From the NCBI RefSeq assembly GCF_002844535.1, contig NZ_PJNH01000004.1:70074-134073 (forward strand): 64,000 nucleotides of DNA, in the 5' to 3' direction. The DNA comes from Halalkalibacillus sediminis. Lineage in GTDB: Bacteria > Bacillota > Bacilli > Bacillales > Alkalibacillaceae. The position numbers and the translations under genes were made by a program. Under the pieces are notes generated by a model that saw only the letters and a program-made list of their open reading frames with translations, searched no databases and was not told the origin of the DNA. Position 1 is the stretch's first letter, and every line of letters begins with the position of its first letter. Shown here piece after piece: positions 56,085 to 64,000 of this stretch.

Positions 56085-56588
56085 ATGAAATTTTCAATTG
56101 AAAAATTATCACCACAAGACGCGGAGCAGCTATATCAATTTGAACTCGAGAACCGACACTTTTTTGAAAAAATGGTCCCTTCTAGAGGAGAGGATTATTT
56201 TCAATGGGAAACATTCCAGGAAAGGCACTCGTCTTTATTAGAAGAACAGGCATCGGGAGAATCTCATTTTTATTTGTTAAAAGAAGGTGATGTGATTCTA
56301 GGCAGGCTAAACCTTACCATTGACCTCGAAACGAAGACTGGAGACCTCGGATATAGGGTGGGTGAATCTTTTACAGGTAAAGGTGTGGCAGTTGGAGCGC
56401 TGAAACTATTATTAGAAAATGTAAACCGAAAGGACGTTGAAAGAATAAATGCCAGAACTACTTCCAACAATATCGCTTCGCAAAAAGTCTTAGAGAAGAA
56501 TGGATTTGTTCGAATGGGAGAAGGAGAAAGCTTTGAAATGAATGGGGAGAATGTTACCTTCATTCATTTTACATGGCAGAATATCTAA
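56085..56588 (+). CDS. GNAT acetyltransferase, RimJ/RimL type
   Basis: The 167-aa protein reads FSIEKLSPQDAEQLYQFELENRHFF at the front, then DLGYRVGESFTGKGVAVGALKLLL (acetyl-CoA loop) and INARTTSNNIASQKVLEKNGFVRMGEG, characteristic of ribosomal-protein-alanine acetyltransferase-like enzymes. It is an orphan copy with a GGGAG site. Confidence 0.9.
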   Translation: MKFSIEKLSPQDAEQLYQFELENRHFFEKMVPSRGEDYFQWETFQERHSSLLEEQASGESHFYLLKEGDVILGRLNLTIDLETKTGDLGYRVGESFTGKGVAVGALKLLLENVNRKDVERINARTTSNNIASQKVLEKNGFVRMGEGESFEMNGENVTFIHFTWQNI

Positions 56589-56685
56589 GATTAGCATCAC
56601 TATTTTGTAGAGGAGACTTCCTTTAAATTAAGAGTAGGTTTGGTGGTAAGATAAAGAAAAAACGCGGCACAAAGGAGGACACTAC

Positions 56686-57054
56686 ATGGAAGTTTTTAAA
56701 GATTACTTAGCAGGTATCGATCCTCAACATAGAGCGGAGATGGAAGAAGTGTTAGGTTGGGTAATGAAGGAATACCCGAATTTAGAGCCAGTTGTTAAAT
56801 GGAATCAACCTATGTTTACTGATCATGGAACTTTTATTATTGCTTTTAGTGTGGCCAAGAAACATATGTCTGTTGCACCCGAAAGAAAAGTGATTCTACG
56901 CTTTTCAGATGAAATTGTTGCTGCTGGGTTTGACCACAGCAAGGAGCTCGTACGTTTTCCATGGAATCGCCCATTCGATTATTCATTACTTCAGAAGATG
57001 ATAGAGTTTAACATTGAGGACAAGGCAGACTATACAAATTTCTGGAGAAAATAA
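56686..57054 (+). CDS. DUF1801 protein (YdhG-like)
   Basis: The 122-aa protein shows VFKDYLAGIDPQHRAEMEEVLGWVMKEYPNLEPVVKWNQPMFTDHGTFIIAFSVAKKHMSVAPE, the YdhG/DUF1801 signature, sometimes called an iron chaperone-like protein. GGAGG site; a single gene with an unknown partner. Confidence 0.88.
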   Translation: MEVFKDYLAGIDPQHRAEMEEVLGWVMKEYPNLEPVVKWNQPMFTDHGTFIIAFSVAKKHMSVAPERKVILRFSDEIVAAGFDHSKELVRFPWNRPFDYSLLQKMIEFNIEDKADYTNFWRK

Positions 57055-57168
57055 CACAAAAAAAGAGTGGGCTATATTTTCGGAATATATATTCAAAAGT
57101 AAAAATTTGAAAATTCGTATATAATGGAATGAGATATTAAAAATTGAATAGTAGAGGGTGAACGACTA

Positions 57169-57357
57169 ATGACCCAGGAAAACAAAAATGAAAGTAAGAA
57201 GAAGCTGAGCATGCAAGAGATTGTCCAACAGCAGTTAGAAAGAAAAAAACAATCACAGCAAGCCGGAAAGAATCAACAGAACGCTTACAACTCGAATCAT
57301 AGAATGGAAAGCCAACATGTTAAGAGAGCTAGCGGTACTCCCAGAAAAATGGGATAA
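57169..57357 (+). CDS. Small basic Gln/Lys-rich protein
   Basis: The 62-aa protein is very rich in Lys, Gln and Asn (MQEIVQQQLERKKQSQQAGK), has a short helical segment in the middle and a disordered-looking end. AGAGGGTG site and a TATAAT box (57120-57125) about 45 nt upstream. It resembles small Bacillaceae proteins of unknown role, possibly spore-associated. Confidence 0.65.
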   Translation: MTQENKNESKKKLSMQEIVQQQLERKKQSQQAGKNQQNAYNSNHRMESQHVKRASGTPRKMG

Positions 57358-57362
57358 ATAAT

Positions 57363-57405
57363 TAAAAGCCATATTCACACTAATAGAGGTGGATATGGTT
57401 TTTTT
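57363..57405 (+). terminator. Terminator of the small basic protein gene
   Basis: AGCCATATTCAC / GTGGATATGGTT stem (one G-T and one mismatch) followed by eight T residues. Confidence 0.85.
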
Positions 57406-57437
57406 TGTGGTTCCATTTAATTTTTGGATGCTTTTTT

Positions 57438-57503
57438 TTATGTAAATAATAATTGACTTAATGTTAATTATAGTTTACATTATGGATATAATAATTTACA
57501 TAA
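57438..57503. promoter_or_regulatory. Three TTTACATWA boxes before the XRE gene
   Basis: Inverted TTATGTAAA at 57438-57446, then TTTACATTA at 57474-57482 and TTTACATAA at 57495-57503. The last two are 21 bp apart (two helical turns). A TATAAT (57488-57493 region) lies between them. This is a likely operator for the adjacent XRE regulator. Confidence 0.55.
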
Positions 57504-57526
57504 GTTAGTGTGGAAGGAGTGGAGAA

Positions 57527-57736
57527 ATGCTCCGAAATAGAGTAAGGGAGTTACGGGCTAGGTATGGCTTTTCACAAACAGAACTAGCTAATCGCGTAGG
57601 TGTAACGAGACAAACGATTGGTTTCATTGAAAAAGGTGACTTTTCGCCATCTATTGCTTTGTCTTTGAGAATGGCAAAGGAACTGCAGGTGCGAGTGGAT
57701 GAGCTTTTTTGGCTAGAGGGGGATTCGGATGAATAA
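57527..57736 (+). CDS. Small XRE-family regulator
   Basis: The 69-aa protein is a single helix-turn-helix: RVRELRARYGFSQTELANRVGVTRQTIGFIEKGDFSPSIALSLRMAKELQVRVDELFWLE. This is the type that autoregulates and pairs with a membrane protein. The partner's start overlaps its stop region by 8 nt. AAGGAGTGGAG site. Confidence 0.9.
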   Translation: MLRNRVRELRARYGFSQTELANRVGVTRQTIGFIEKGDFSPSIALSLRMAKELQVRVDELFWLEGDSDE

Positions 57737-58241
57737 AAAGGACTTTAGAATTCAGTATCCATTATGGATGATTGCTCTTTATATCATCCTCGCTTTTTGG
57801 ACCTATGGGGTTGTATATACAGTGGATATATCACTTAATGATTTCGAAGACGTGTTCGTAGTTGAAGACGGAGGGATGTATGTCGCACTAAATACTTTAC
57901 CTGTGATATCAATAATACTTGGATCTCTTTTACTCACAATATTTTTCGTTTTTTATTCATTTAAGGTCAAACGACATAACAAAGAGAATCCGGACGACAA
58001 GTTAGGAGCTACTTTTTTATATAATGCAACTGAGTTTTTGGAGAAAGATGAAATGTGGAAACAAGTCACTCAGAAAGCAACAAAAAAAGTGTACACTTTC
58101 TATCTTCAAGCCCTTCCACTTTTGGTTGTAGTTATGTACTTTCCACTAGATCGATATATTTTTATATTGCTGGTGTATGCCATGCTAATCATCCACAACG
58201 TCATTTATTACCGTGAGATTCGTCAATACGTTGAAGAATAG
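57729..58241 (+). CDS. Four-helix membrane protein, partner of the XRE gene
   Basis: 170 aa with four membrane segments (about 12-32, 58-80, 122-137, 140-156) and a soluble, basic loop (KVKRHNKENPDDKLG) between helices 2 and 3. It is translationally coupled to the preceding XRE regulator by an 8-nt overlap. The pair is common in Firmicutes, but the function is not established. Confidence 0.65.
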   Translation: MNKKDFRIQYPLWMIALYIILAFWTYGVVYTVDISLNDFEDVFVVEDGGMYVALNTLPVISIILGSLLLTIFFVFYSFKVKRHNKENPDDKLGATFLYNATEFLEKDEMWKQVTQKATKKVYTFYLQALPLLVVVMYFPLDRYIFILLVYAMLIIHNVIYYREIRQYVEE

Positions 58242-58331
58242 AAATCAAGTGTAAATAGCTTTGACTTCTACACTTAGGAATTCTGGTATATACTTGAAGT
58301 AATTAGAAAATCGTAAAGGTGGTGCGGTTCC

Positions 58332-58568
58332 ATGAGGAAATTTACACTCGAACAAATTAATGAAACCGTAACTAATAACCGTACAAGAGCGAATGCCATC
58401 ATTAAGAAGGAATTACAACCCATAGGTCGCGTGAAGAGATATCGACCTCGTTCACCAGGCGAAGTGAAGGCTTTGAATGAAATCTCTATCTCGAGATGGA
58501 ATAAAGCGGTTGAAGAAGGAAAGATCAAGAAGTTGGGCGAAAGGTCTTACTATTATGACTACAATTGA
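58332..58568 (+). CDS. Small basic protein, possible partner of the nucleotidyltransferase
   Basis: The 78-aa protein starts RKFTLEQINETVTNNRTRANAIIKKELQ and has a central basic stretch (GRVKRYRPRSPGEVKALNE) and a Tyr-rich end (RSYYYDYN). AGGTGGTGCGG site. The stop lies 14 nt inside the next gene. The size, charge and overlap fit a DNA-binding antitoxin-type gene, but I recognise no family. Confidence 0.6.
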   Translation: MRKFTLEQINETVTNNRTRANAIIKKELQPIGRVKRYRPRSPGEVKALNEISISRWNKAVEEGKIKKLGERSYYYDYN

Positions 58569-59115
58569 GGAAATGAAGAATGCACTAGCGGACTTAAAAG
58601 GCAAACCTAAATTCAAAAAGCAACTTGAATTTGCTTCTCTTTTAACCGAGTTTTTTGCTTCGGAAAATATTCGTCCAATTGTGGTTGGTGGATTGGCTGT
58701 GGAAATCTATACGAGAAACGACTATCACACTCATGACATTGATTTCGTAAGTGATGGATGGCATAAGTTTGATGAACTTCTTAGAGAGATAGGGTTTACT
58801 AAAACGGAACGAGAATGGTACCATTTGGAAACCGAAATTGCGGTGGAGGTTCCATCTAATTATCTTGACGGAAGTTTGGATTTAATCAATGAGTTGGAAC
58901 TCCCTAATGGGAAAAAAATATTTGTGATCGGTGTGGAAGATCTCATTATAGATCGTTTGGAAGGAATATCAAGAAACGCCCCTTACCCTGAGAATGATGA
59001 GGATTATGAATGGGCATATCGTATGTACCTTATTCATAAGGAAGAATTGGATCAAGAGTATTTAATGAATCAAGCAAAAAAAGTGAATGTATCACACTTT
59101 ATGGATCGCTGGTAA
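58555..59115 (+). CDS. Nucleotidyltransferase-like protein (DUF6036/AbiEii-type)
   Basis: 186 aa. The nucleotidyltransferase core reads IRPIVVGGLAVEIYTRNDYHTHDIDFVSDG (about 34-63), with GG and DxD-type residues, and a further acidic residue in IAVEVPSNYLDGSLDLINE. Such minimal NTases often belong to toxin-antitoxin or abortive-infection loci. ATG 58555 overlaps the upstream small gene by 14 nt, so the longer ORF start is not used. Confidence 0.72.
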   Translation: MTTIEEMKNALADLKGKPKFKKQLEFASLLTEFFASENIRPIVVGGLAVEIYTRNDYHTHDIDFVSDGWHKFDELLREIGFTKTEREWYHLETEIAVEVPSNYLDGSLDLINELELPNGKKIFVIGVEDLIIDRLEGISRNAPYPENDEDYEWAYRMYLIHKEELDQEYLMNQAKKVNVSHFMDRW

Positions 59116-59129
59116 CTGAATATACTACA

Positions 59130-59164
59130 AGAAGACACTTAATTTTCTAAGTGTCTTTTTAATT
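59130..59164 (+). terminator. Terminator of the nucleotidyltransferase pair
   Basis: AAGACACTTA / TAAGTGTCTT perfect 10-bp stem with a 6-nt loop, followed by TTTAATTT. Confidence 0.88.
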
Positions 59165-59194
59165 TGCAAAAAAAATCTAGAAATAATTTTTCCT

Positions 59195-59228
59195 CTGACA
59201 TTTTCCTGACACATTCACTTCCTACACT
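59195..59228 (+). promoter_or_regulatory. Tandem CTGACA boxes and promoter of the htrA-like gene
   Basis: CTGACATTTTC is repeated as CTGACA at 59195-59200 and 59206-59211, an 11-bp phase. A TACACT -10-like element follows at 59223-59228, about 45 nt upstream of the start. Direct repeats one turn apart just upstream of a -10 are typical of an OmpR-family activator; CssR downstream is the natural candidate. Confidence 0.5.
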
Positions 59229-59274
59229 GTGATGAGAAAGAAATTGATCACAAGTAAAATAGGAGGTTCTTATA

Positions 59275-60402
59275 ATGAAAAATACGATAAAAATGTTGTC
59301 TGCAAGTATCATTGGTGGAGTTATTTCCGTAGGGATTTTGATGCCATGGATGGATGGTGAAAATCAAACGAGCACAAACGAACAGGTGTCAGGAGATGAA
59401 ATACAGGAAAATATACAAGAAATTAATGAGGATGGTTTACCTGATGTAGTTGAAGAAGCGTCTAAGTCAGTCGTTGGTGTTACCAACATTCAAGAAGGAA
59501 AGCAAGGTTTTTCACAAAACAGTGGTGAAAATTCCAAGAAGGCGGGCACAGGTTCTGGTGTCATTTTCAATAAAACGGATGAAAGAACTCAGATTATAAC
59601 CAACCATCACGTAATTGAAGGGGCTTCAGAAATTGAGGTAACACTGCATAATGGCGATAAAGTGAAAGCGGAATTAGTCGGTTCTGATGCATTAACAGAT
59701 ACAGCAGTCCTTAGTATAAGTAGTGAGCATGATGTAAAGGCAATTGAAATGGGTGATTCAGATGAGTTGAGACCTGGAGAAAAAGTATTGGCTATCGGTA
59801 ATCCTCTAGGACTTGATTTGGCTGGCACGGTGACTGAGGGCATAGTAAGTGCTGTCGATCGTACAATCCCTGTAAATACGTCTGCAGGTCAGTGGGATCT
59901 TGATGTTATTCAGACGGATGCTGCGATCAGTCCAGGGAACAGTGGTGGAGCACTGATTAATACCGAAGGGGAACTAATCGGGATTAATAGCCTTAAGATG
60001 GCAGCAAACAATGCGGAAGGACTCGGTTTCGCTATTCCAAGCAATGATTTCGCACAAATTGTAGAAGAAATTATTGAAAATGGTCATGTGGAAAGACCTT
60101 ATTTAGGCGTCGGTCTTCAGAGCTTGAACGATATTCCGCAGTTTTATCTTGAAAGAAGCAATGTGGAGGTAGAAGACGGTCTATTGATTGCCAATGTCGA
60201 GGAAGGTTCTGCTGCTGATCAGGCTGGATTAGAAGTTGAAGATATCATTACAGAAATTGACGGTGAACCTGTTGAGAAATTGAGTAGCCTTAGCAAGTAT
60301 ATGTATAACAACTTGGAGCCAGGTGACTCTGCGACATTGACGATTGTTAGAGACAATCAAGAACTACAAGTAGAAGTGACGCTTCAAGCTAAGGATAAAT
60401 AA
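59275..60402 (+). CDS. HtrA-like membrane-anchored serine protease
   Basis: The 375-aa protein has an N-terminal anchor (about 6-24), an acidic linker, a trypsin-like domain with triad His112 (TNHHVIEGA), Asp142 (TDTAVLSI) and Ser223 (SPGNSGGAL), and one C-terminal PDZ domain (about 285-370, LGVGLQSLNDIP). It degrades misfolded secreted proteins at the membrane surface. It is shorter than B. subtilis HtrA (about 450 aa). It sits directly upstream of the two-component system that controls such genes in B. subtilis. Confidence 0.93.
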   Translation: MKNTIKMLSASIIGGVISVGILMPWMDGENQTSTNEQVSGDEIQENIQEINEDGLPDVVEEASKSVVGVTNIQEGKQGFSQNSGENSKKAGTGSGVIFNKTDERTQIITNHHVIEGASEIEVTLHNGDKVKAELVGSDALTDTAVLSISSEHDVKAIEMGDSDELRPGEKVLAIGNPLGLDLAGTVTEGIVSAVDRTIPVNTSAGQWDLDVIQTDAAISPGNSGGALINTEGELIGINSLKMAANNAEGLGFAIPSNDFAQIVEEIIENGHVERPYLGVGLQSLNDIPQFYLERSNVEVEDGLLIANVEEGSAADQAGLEVEDIITEIDGEPVEKLSSLSKYMYNNLEPGDSATLTIVRDNQELQVEVTLQAKDK

Positions 60403-60411
60403 AAATTATTA

Positions 60412-60443
60412 GACTGTCACCTTGTGTCAAGGTGGCAGTTTTC
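60412..60443 (+). terminator. Terminator of the htrA-like gene
   Basis: ACTGTCACCTT / AAGGTGGCAGT stem with one G-T pair, followed by TTTCTCT. It separates the protease from cssR, which must have its own promoter in 60444-60500. Confidence 0.8.
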
Positions 60444-60506
60444 TCTCTAAGATAGGGTACATGATATAGTAGAATCAAAGAATTCTTCTAGATGGGAGAA
60501 CTCGAC

Positions 60507-61193
60507 ATGCAGAAAATATTGATTGTAGAAGATGAATATTCGATCAGTCAGGTGTTAAAGGCATATCTTCAAAAAGCGAATTTCAAAACGGAACAGGTTT
60601 TCGACGGTTCTGAAGTTATTGATACCTTCGAATCGTTCAACCCGGATCTTGTGCTGTTGGACGTTATGCTTCCCAATAAGAGCGGATGGGATCTTTTAAA
60701 AGAAATTCGTACAGATTATGAAACGCCAGTCATCATGTTGACCGCACTCGGCGATGTGAATTATCGACTGGAGGGTTTGAATGATGGAGCGGATGATTAT
60801 ATAGCTAAACCGTTCAACGGTGAAGAAGTTGTCGCAAGAGTGAATGCAGTTCTAAGACGATCTGAAAACAAAGTTCAATCGGTGAAACAGTTTGGGCAAT
60901 TAGAGGTTGATTATCAAGGACACCGGGTCTTTTTGAATGGAAAAGAGCTTGATTTGACCCCAAGGGATTTATCGTTGTTATTATTCTTGACTGCTCATCC
61001 GAACCAGACGTTTACAAGGGAGCAGTTAATCGACCGAGTGTGGGGCTGGGAGTATGAAGGCAGTGATCGAGCGGTAGATTTGTCGATAAAAAGAATCAGA
61101 AAAACTCTTCAAGGTTGGCCAGGCGAAGAAGGAGAAATCAGAACACTAAGAGGATTGGGGTATCAGTTCAGTGTTTATGAAGACAAACAATAA
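60507..61193 (+). CDS. cssR: OmpR-family response regulator (CssR-like)
   Basis: The 228-aa protein has a receiver domain with phospho-acceptor Asp52 (VLLDVMLPNKSGW), Thr/Lys switch residues in MLTALGD and YIAKPFNGEEV, and a winged-helix DNA-binding domain (LDLTPRDLSLLLFLTAHPNQTFTREQL, VDLSIKRIRKTL, LRGLGYQF). By position and similarity it is CssR, the secretion-stress regulator. ATG 60507 follows GGGAGA. It overlaps cssS by 17 nt. Confidence 0.87.
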   Translation: MQKILIVEDEYSISQVLKAYLQKANFKTEQVFDGSEVIDTFESFNPDLVLLDVMLPNKSGWDLLKEIRTDYETPVIMLTALGDVNYRLEGLNDGADDYIAKPFNGEEVVARVNAVLRRSENKVQSVKQFGQLEVDYQGHRVFLNGKELDLTPRDLSLLLFLTAHPNQTFTREQLIDRVWGWEYEGSDRAVDLSIKRIRKTLQGWPGEEGEIRTLRGLGYQFSVYEDKQ

Positions 61194-62586
61194 AAAGATT
61201 CCTATACAGCGTTATTTAACCTCACGATATTTAGTTACTCTTTTCATCGGGCTGATTGTAGTTGCTCTTATATCAGCTTGGTGGATCAGGTCTCAAACGT
61301 TAGAGAACCGACTAAGTATGTTGGAGTTCATGGCGGAGGAAACAGCTTCGCAATTGACAGGAGAAGATGAACAACGTATTCCGCCGAATTCCGAGCTTCG
61401 TCAATTTTTAGACGAACGTGGTAGGTTCATGAATATGGACAGTGATCCGGCTCTTTACATTGTTAATGCGAGGGGATCCATATTATTCAGTAATTTTCCA
61501 GCGGGGCAAACTAATCGTCAGCTTTCTCGTTCTCTTTTGACGAATAACGATGATCGACAATTAATCGAAACAGATTCTGAGGAAGTCTATGTTGTGAAAA
61601 AGCCAGTCCAAGTTGAATCTACTGTCTTGGGGTGGGTCGTGTTTGTTGAATCGAAGGCGAACTTAGCGCAAGTCAATCAAGAGTATCGTCAACTGTCGAT
61701 TATGCTGATCAGCTTAGCCTTGATCGGAGCTGCAGTCATTTATTTTCTTTCAAGAAAAATTTCAAGGCCGATTAAAGATGTGGCAGGAGCTGCTGAACAG
61801 GTCAAAGAAGGCAATTATGACATCGATCTCCCTGAAAATATCAAAGCAGAAGAAATTGATGAATTGGTGAGATCTTTTAAAGAGATGTCCCAAAAGTTAA
61901 AGCAGCTTGAATCCTTGCGTACTGAATTATTAGCAGGCGTCACGCATGAATTGAAAACACCCGTAACTTCGATTAATGGTATGATTCAGGCACTCAATGA
62001 TGGAGTAGTCGAGGGAGAAGAGGCGAAAGAGTTTCTGCGTATCTCGTTGAATGAAACTGAAAAGATGAAAAGGATGGTAGAAGACCTTCTTGCTTTCAAT
62101 TCGTTTGCGGCGAATGCGATACCAGTTGAACATAGGTACCATGAAGTGAACGACCTCATAAAAGAATGCGTACGCGAATGGGAAATTTCAAATGATGAAC
62201 CTGGTTTAGACATACAAATGTTCTTGTTGGGTCAACCTACTGATGTAAGGGTTGATGACATGAGAGTCCAACAGATTCTGACCAATTTACTGACCAACGC
62301 CAAACAAGCGATAAAAGGTGAAGGTAAGATTTCTTTAAACTTAACTGAAGAAAAAGAGACCATAGAAGTACAGGTGACAGATAATGGACAGGGCATACCA
62401 GAAGAGGAGCAACCCTTTATCTTTGAACGTTTTTATCGCGGTGAAAACAAGAAGTACCAAATAGGTGGACTCGGTCTTGGTTTACCGTTCAGTAAAATGA
62501 TTTCGAATGTTTTAGGCGGCGACCTTAAGCTGAAGGGTAGTTCTTCAGAGGGTACGACCTTCCAACTAACCTTACCGAAAGATTAA
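61177..62586 (+). CDS. cssS: Sensor histidine kinase (CssS-like)
   Basis: 469 aa: helix TM1 (about 14-34), an extracytoplasmic sensor domain (about 35-165), TM2 (about 170-190), a HAMP linker, the HisKA box with phospho-His257 (GVTHELKTPVTS) and a HATPase_c domain (NLLTNAKQAI, VTDNGQGIPEEE, GGLGLGLPFS). The layout and its position after cssR match the CssS secretion-stress sensor. ATG 61177 is internal to the end of cssR, indicating coupled translation. Confidence 0.87.
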   Translation: MKTNNKKIPIQRYLTSRYLVTLFIGLIVVALISAWWIRSQTLENRLSMLEFMAEETASQLTGEDEQRIPPNSELRQFLDERGRFMNMDSDPALYIVNARGSILFSNFPAGQTNRQLSRSLLTNNDDRQLIETDSEEVYVVKKPVQVESTVLGWVVFVESKANLAQVNQEYRQLSIMLISLALIGAAVIYFLSRKISRPIKDVAGAAEQVKEGNYDIDLPENIKAEEIDELVRSFKEMSQKLKQLESLRTELLAGVTHELKTPVTSINGMIQALNDGVVEGEEAKEFLRISLNETEKMKRMVEDLLAFNSFAANAIPVEHRYHEVNDLIKECVREWEISNDEPGLDIQMFLLGQPTDVRVDDMRVQQILTNLLTNAKQAIKGEGKISLNLTEEKETIEVQVTDNGQGIPEEEQPFIFERFYRGENKKYQIGGLGLGLPFSKMISNVLGGDLKLKGSSSEGTTFQLTLPKD

Positions 62587-62682
62587 GTTGTGATCATTTT
62601 TCATTGAATAAAATCGAGTGCTTGAGGGTAATGAACATAGTAGATAAGAATTAAATATCCATTATGATTAAGGGTGAAGTTG

Positions 62683-63150
62683 ATGAAGCGAATGAACAGA
62701 GGAATTTTGACAGCTATTTCTGCGATAGGAATTGCTCAAGCACTTAAGATAGTTACTCATAAAAGGGTGTCCGGTGAATGGGACGTGAAGCAAATAGCCA
62801 CAACAGGTGGTATGCCAAGCTCTCACTCAGCAGGGGTTTCCGCACTGACTGCCTATATGGCGGCCAATAAAGGAACACGCCACACTGAAACAGCACTTGC
62901 AACGGTATTTGGTGTCATTGTTATGTATGATGCTCAGGGAATCCGCCGTCATACAGGTGAAATTGCTAAACTGGTCAACGAATTGGAAGATGAATTCGCG
63001 AATCTTTCAGGAGAATTCCCGAGTTTTGAATTCGTTGAAAAAGAAAAGGAACTGAAAGAACTTCTTGGGCACCAACCTGCAGAGGTTCTAAGTGGCGCAG
63101 TTTTAGGGATTGGCTTAGGATTGTTATCTGCTAAATTAGAGAATAAGTAA
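62683..63150 (+). CDS. YuiD-like DUF212 membrane protein (divergent PAP2)
   Basis: The 155-aa protein has the family motif TTGGMPSSHSAGVSALTAYMA (about 41-61) and a final hydrophobic helix (VLSGAVLGIGLGLLSA). The PSSH and the following YDAQGIRRHTGEIAKLVNEL are typical. The family is related to PAP2 phosphatases, but catalysis is unproven. ATG 62683 has AGGGTG 6 nt upstream; the GTG 62674 variant would start within that site. Confidence 0.87.
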   Translation: MKRMNRGILTAISAIGIAQALKIVTHKRVSGEWDVKQIATTGGMPSSHSAGVSALTAYMAANKGTRHTETALATVFGVIVMYDAQGIRRHTGEIAKLVNELEDEFANLSGEFPSFEFVEKEKELKELLGHQPAEVLSGAVLGIGLGLLSAKLENK

Positions 63151-63153
63151 ACA

Positions 63154-63199
63154 GTAGCGCCTAAAGGTTGTACGCTATAACTTTCAGGCGTTTATTTTT
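63154..63199 (+). terminator. Terminator of the YuiD-like gene
   Basis: GCGCCTAAAGGTT / AACTTTCAGGCGTT imperfect stem, followed by TATTTTTA. Confidence 0.78.
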
Positions 63200-63304
63200 A
63201 GAACAATAGATAAAAACAAAGATAGACCCGCTTACTTGATAAAAATGGTAGTGAGAAATTAAAATGATAACAAACTACAACATAAGTGAGGAGCATCTCA
63301 GATT

Positions 63305-64000
63305 ATGGATAATGAAACTAAAAATGTCGGTTGGAATTTCGACAACAGTTATACCGAACTCCCGAAAAAATTTTATGCGAGTGTGAACCCTACCCCAGTT
63401 ACATCACCAAAGTTGATCATATTCAATTCTTCTTTGGCAAAATCTCTCGGGTTGAATGATAAAACTTTACAAGGTCTCGAAGGAATCGAAACATTTGCTG
63501 GGAATCGAATCCCCGAAGGTGCATCACCGCTTGCACAACCTTATGCTGGGCACCAGTTTGGCCATTTTACTATGTTAGGTGATGGTCGTGCTCATCTGCT
63601 CGGTGAACAGATCACTCCAGATGGTGAAAGATATGATATCCAATTGAAAGGTTCAGGTGAGACCCCTTTTTCTAGAAGTGGGGATGGCCGGGCAGTACTA
63701 GGGCCAATGCTCCGTGAATACATCATCAGTGAAGCGATGCATGCACTAGGTATCCCTTCTTCACGTAGCTTAGCTGTAGTTTCTACGGGTGAAAAGGTCA
63801 TCCGAGAAACGAAAAAGCCAGGAGCGATCCTGACTCGCGTAGCCAAAAGCCATATTCGTGTAGGAACTTTCCAATATGCAGCACAGTGGCGTAGTGAAGA
63901 AGAACTTCGTGAACTAGCTGATTACACGATTAATAGACACTATCCAGAGGTAGCGAATGATGAAAATCCGTATCTTTCACTCTTTAAAAAGGTGCTCGAC
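63305..64000 (+). CDS. selO: Protein adenylyltransferase SelO, N-terminal part (runs off the window)
   Basis: 232 codons are open from ATG 63305 to the window end. The sequence matches the SelO/YdiU family of pseudokinase-fold enzymes that AMPylate proteins. It has [22 protein letters not shown] (about 80-100), the [21 protein letters not shown] nucleotide loop, [22 protein letters not shown] and [15 protein letters not shown]. The typical full length is about 480 aa, so roughly half is here. AGTGAGGAGC precedes the start. Confidence 0.93.
   Translation, partial: MDNETKNVGWNFDNSYTELPKKFYASVNPTPVTSPKLIIFNSSLAKSLGLNDKTLQGLEGIETFAGNRIPEGASPLAQPYAGHQFGHFTMLGDGRAHLLGEQITPDGERYDIQLKGSGETPFSRSGDGRAVLGPMLREYIISEAMHALGIPSSRSLAVVSTGEKVIRETKKPGAILTRVAKSHIRVGTFQYAAQWRSEEELRELADYTINRHYPEVANDENPYLSLFKKVLD

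Overview
This is a low-GC Gram-positive (Bacillota) chromosome segment, most like a Bacillaceae endospore former. The gene order pcrB-pcrA-ligA-camS, then gatC-gatA-gatB, then dagK and rlmCD is the B. subtilis backbone. Many proteins are rich in Asp and Glu, which would fit a salt-tolerant or marine genus, but that is inference. I found no rRNA, tRNA, insertion sequence, prophage or CRISPR array.

Layout. 1-66 is the start of glyS (glycyl-tRNA synthetase) on the minus strand, behind a glycine T-box leader. 690-6880 is the pcrB-pcrA-ligA-camS operon (archaeal-type lipid synthesis, repair helicase, DNA ligase, lipoprotein), followed by rocA (proline/arginine catabolism). 8.5-23.9 kb is an accessory block inserted into the conserved order. 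It holds a 41-bp tandem repeat, a minus-strand operon of three C-N bond enzymes, an Rgg-type regulator followed by five paralogous membrane proteins, small membrane proteins, an orphan nucleotidyltransferase, a bactofilin-like protein, oligoendopeptidase F and a second repeat block. 23.9-32.0 kb returns to the backbone with gatCAB, dagK and rlmCD, interrupted by small membrane proteins.

32-43 kb carries oligopeptidase B, small regulators, an SDR, an EamA transporter, and a DUF3870 gene followed by an operon of CoA-transferase A and B, thiolase and omega-aminotransferase. 43-51 kb has a fasciclin protein, a cupin, a duplicated family of membrane-anchored proteins, a LysM/NlpC-P60 cell-wall hydrolase and small accessory enzymes. 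51-59 kb has an arginine T-box with argS, several regulators with visible operator-like repeats, and a small-ORF/nucleotidyltransferase pair. 59.2-62.6 kb is a secretion-stress unit: an HtrA-like protease directly upstream of a CssRS-like two-component system. A YuiD-like membrane protein follows, and the window ends inside selO.

Most unusual content: (1) the rgg plus zinc-ribbon/three-TM/extracytoplasmic-domain paralog array at 12.06-16.82 kb, the best candidate for an undescribed system; (2) two genes whose ribosome-binding sites point to ATT or ATC start codons; (3) a tandem duplication at 45.5-47.1 kb that carried the tail of the upstream gene with it; (4) four short intergenic repeat families; (5) operator-like repeats in front of two small regulators.
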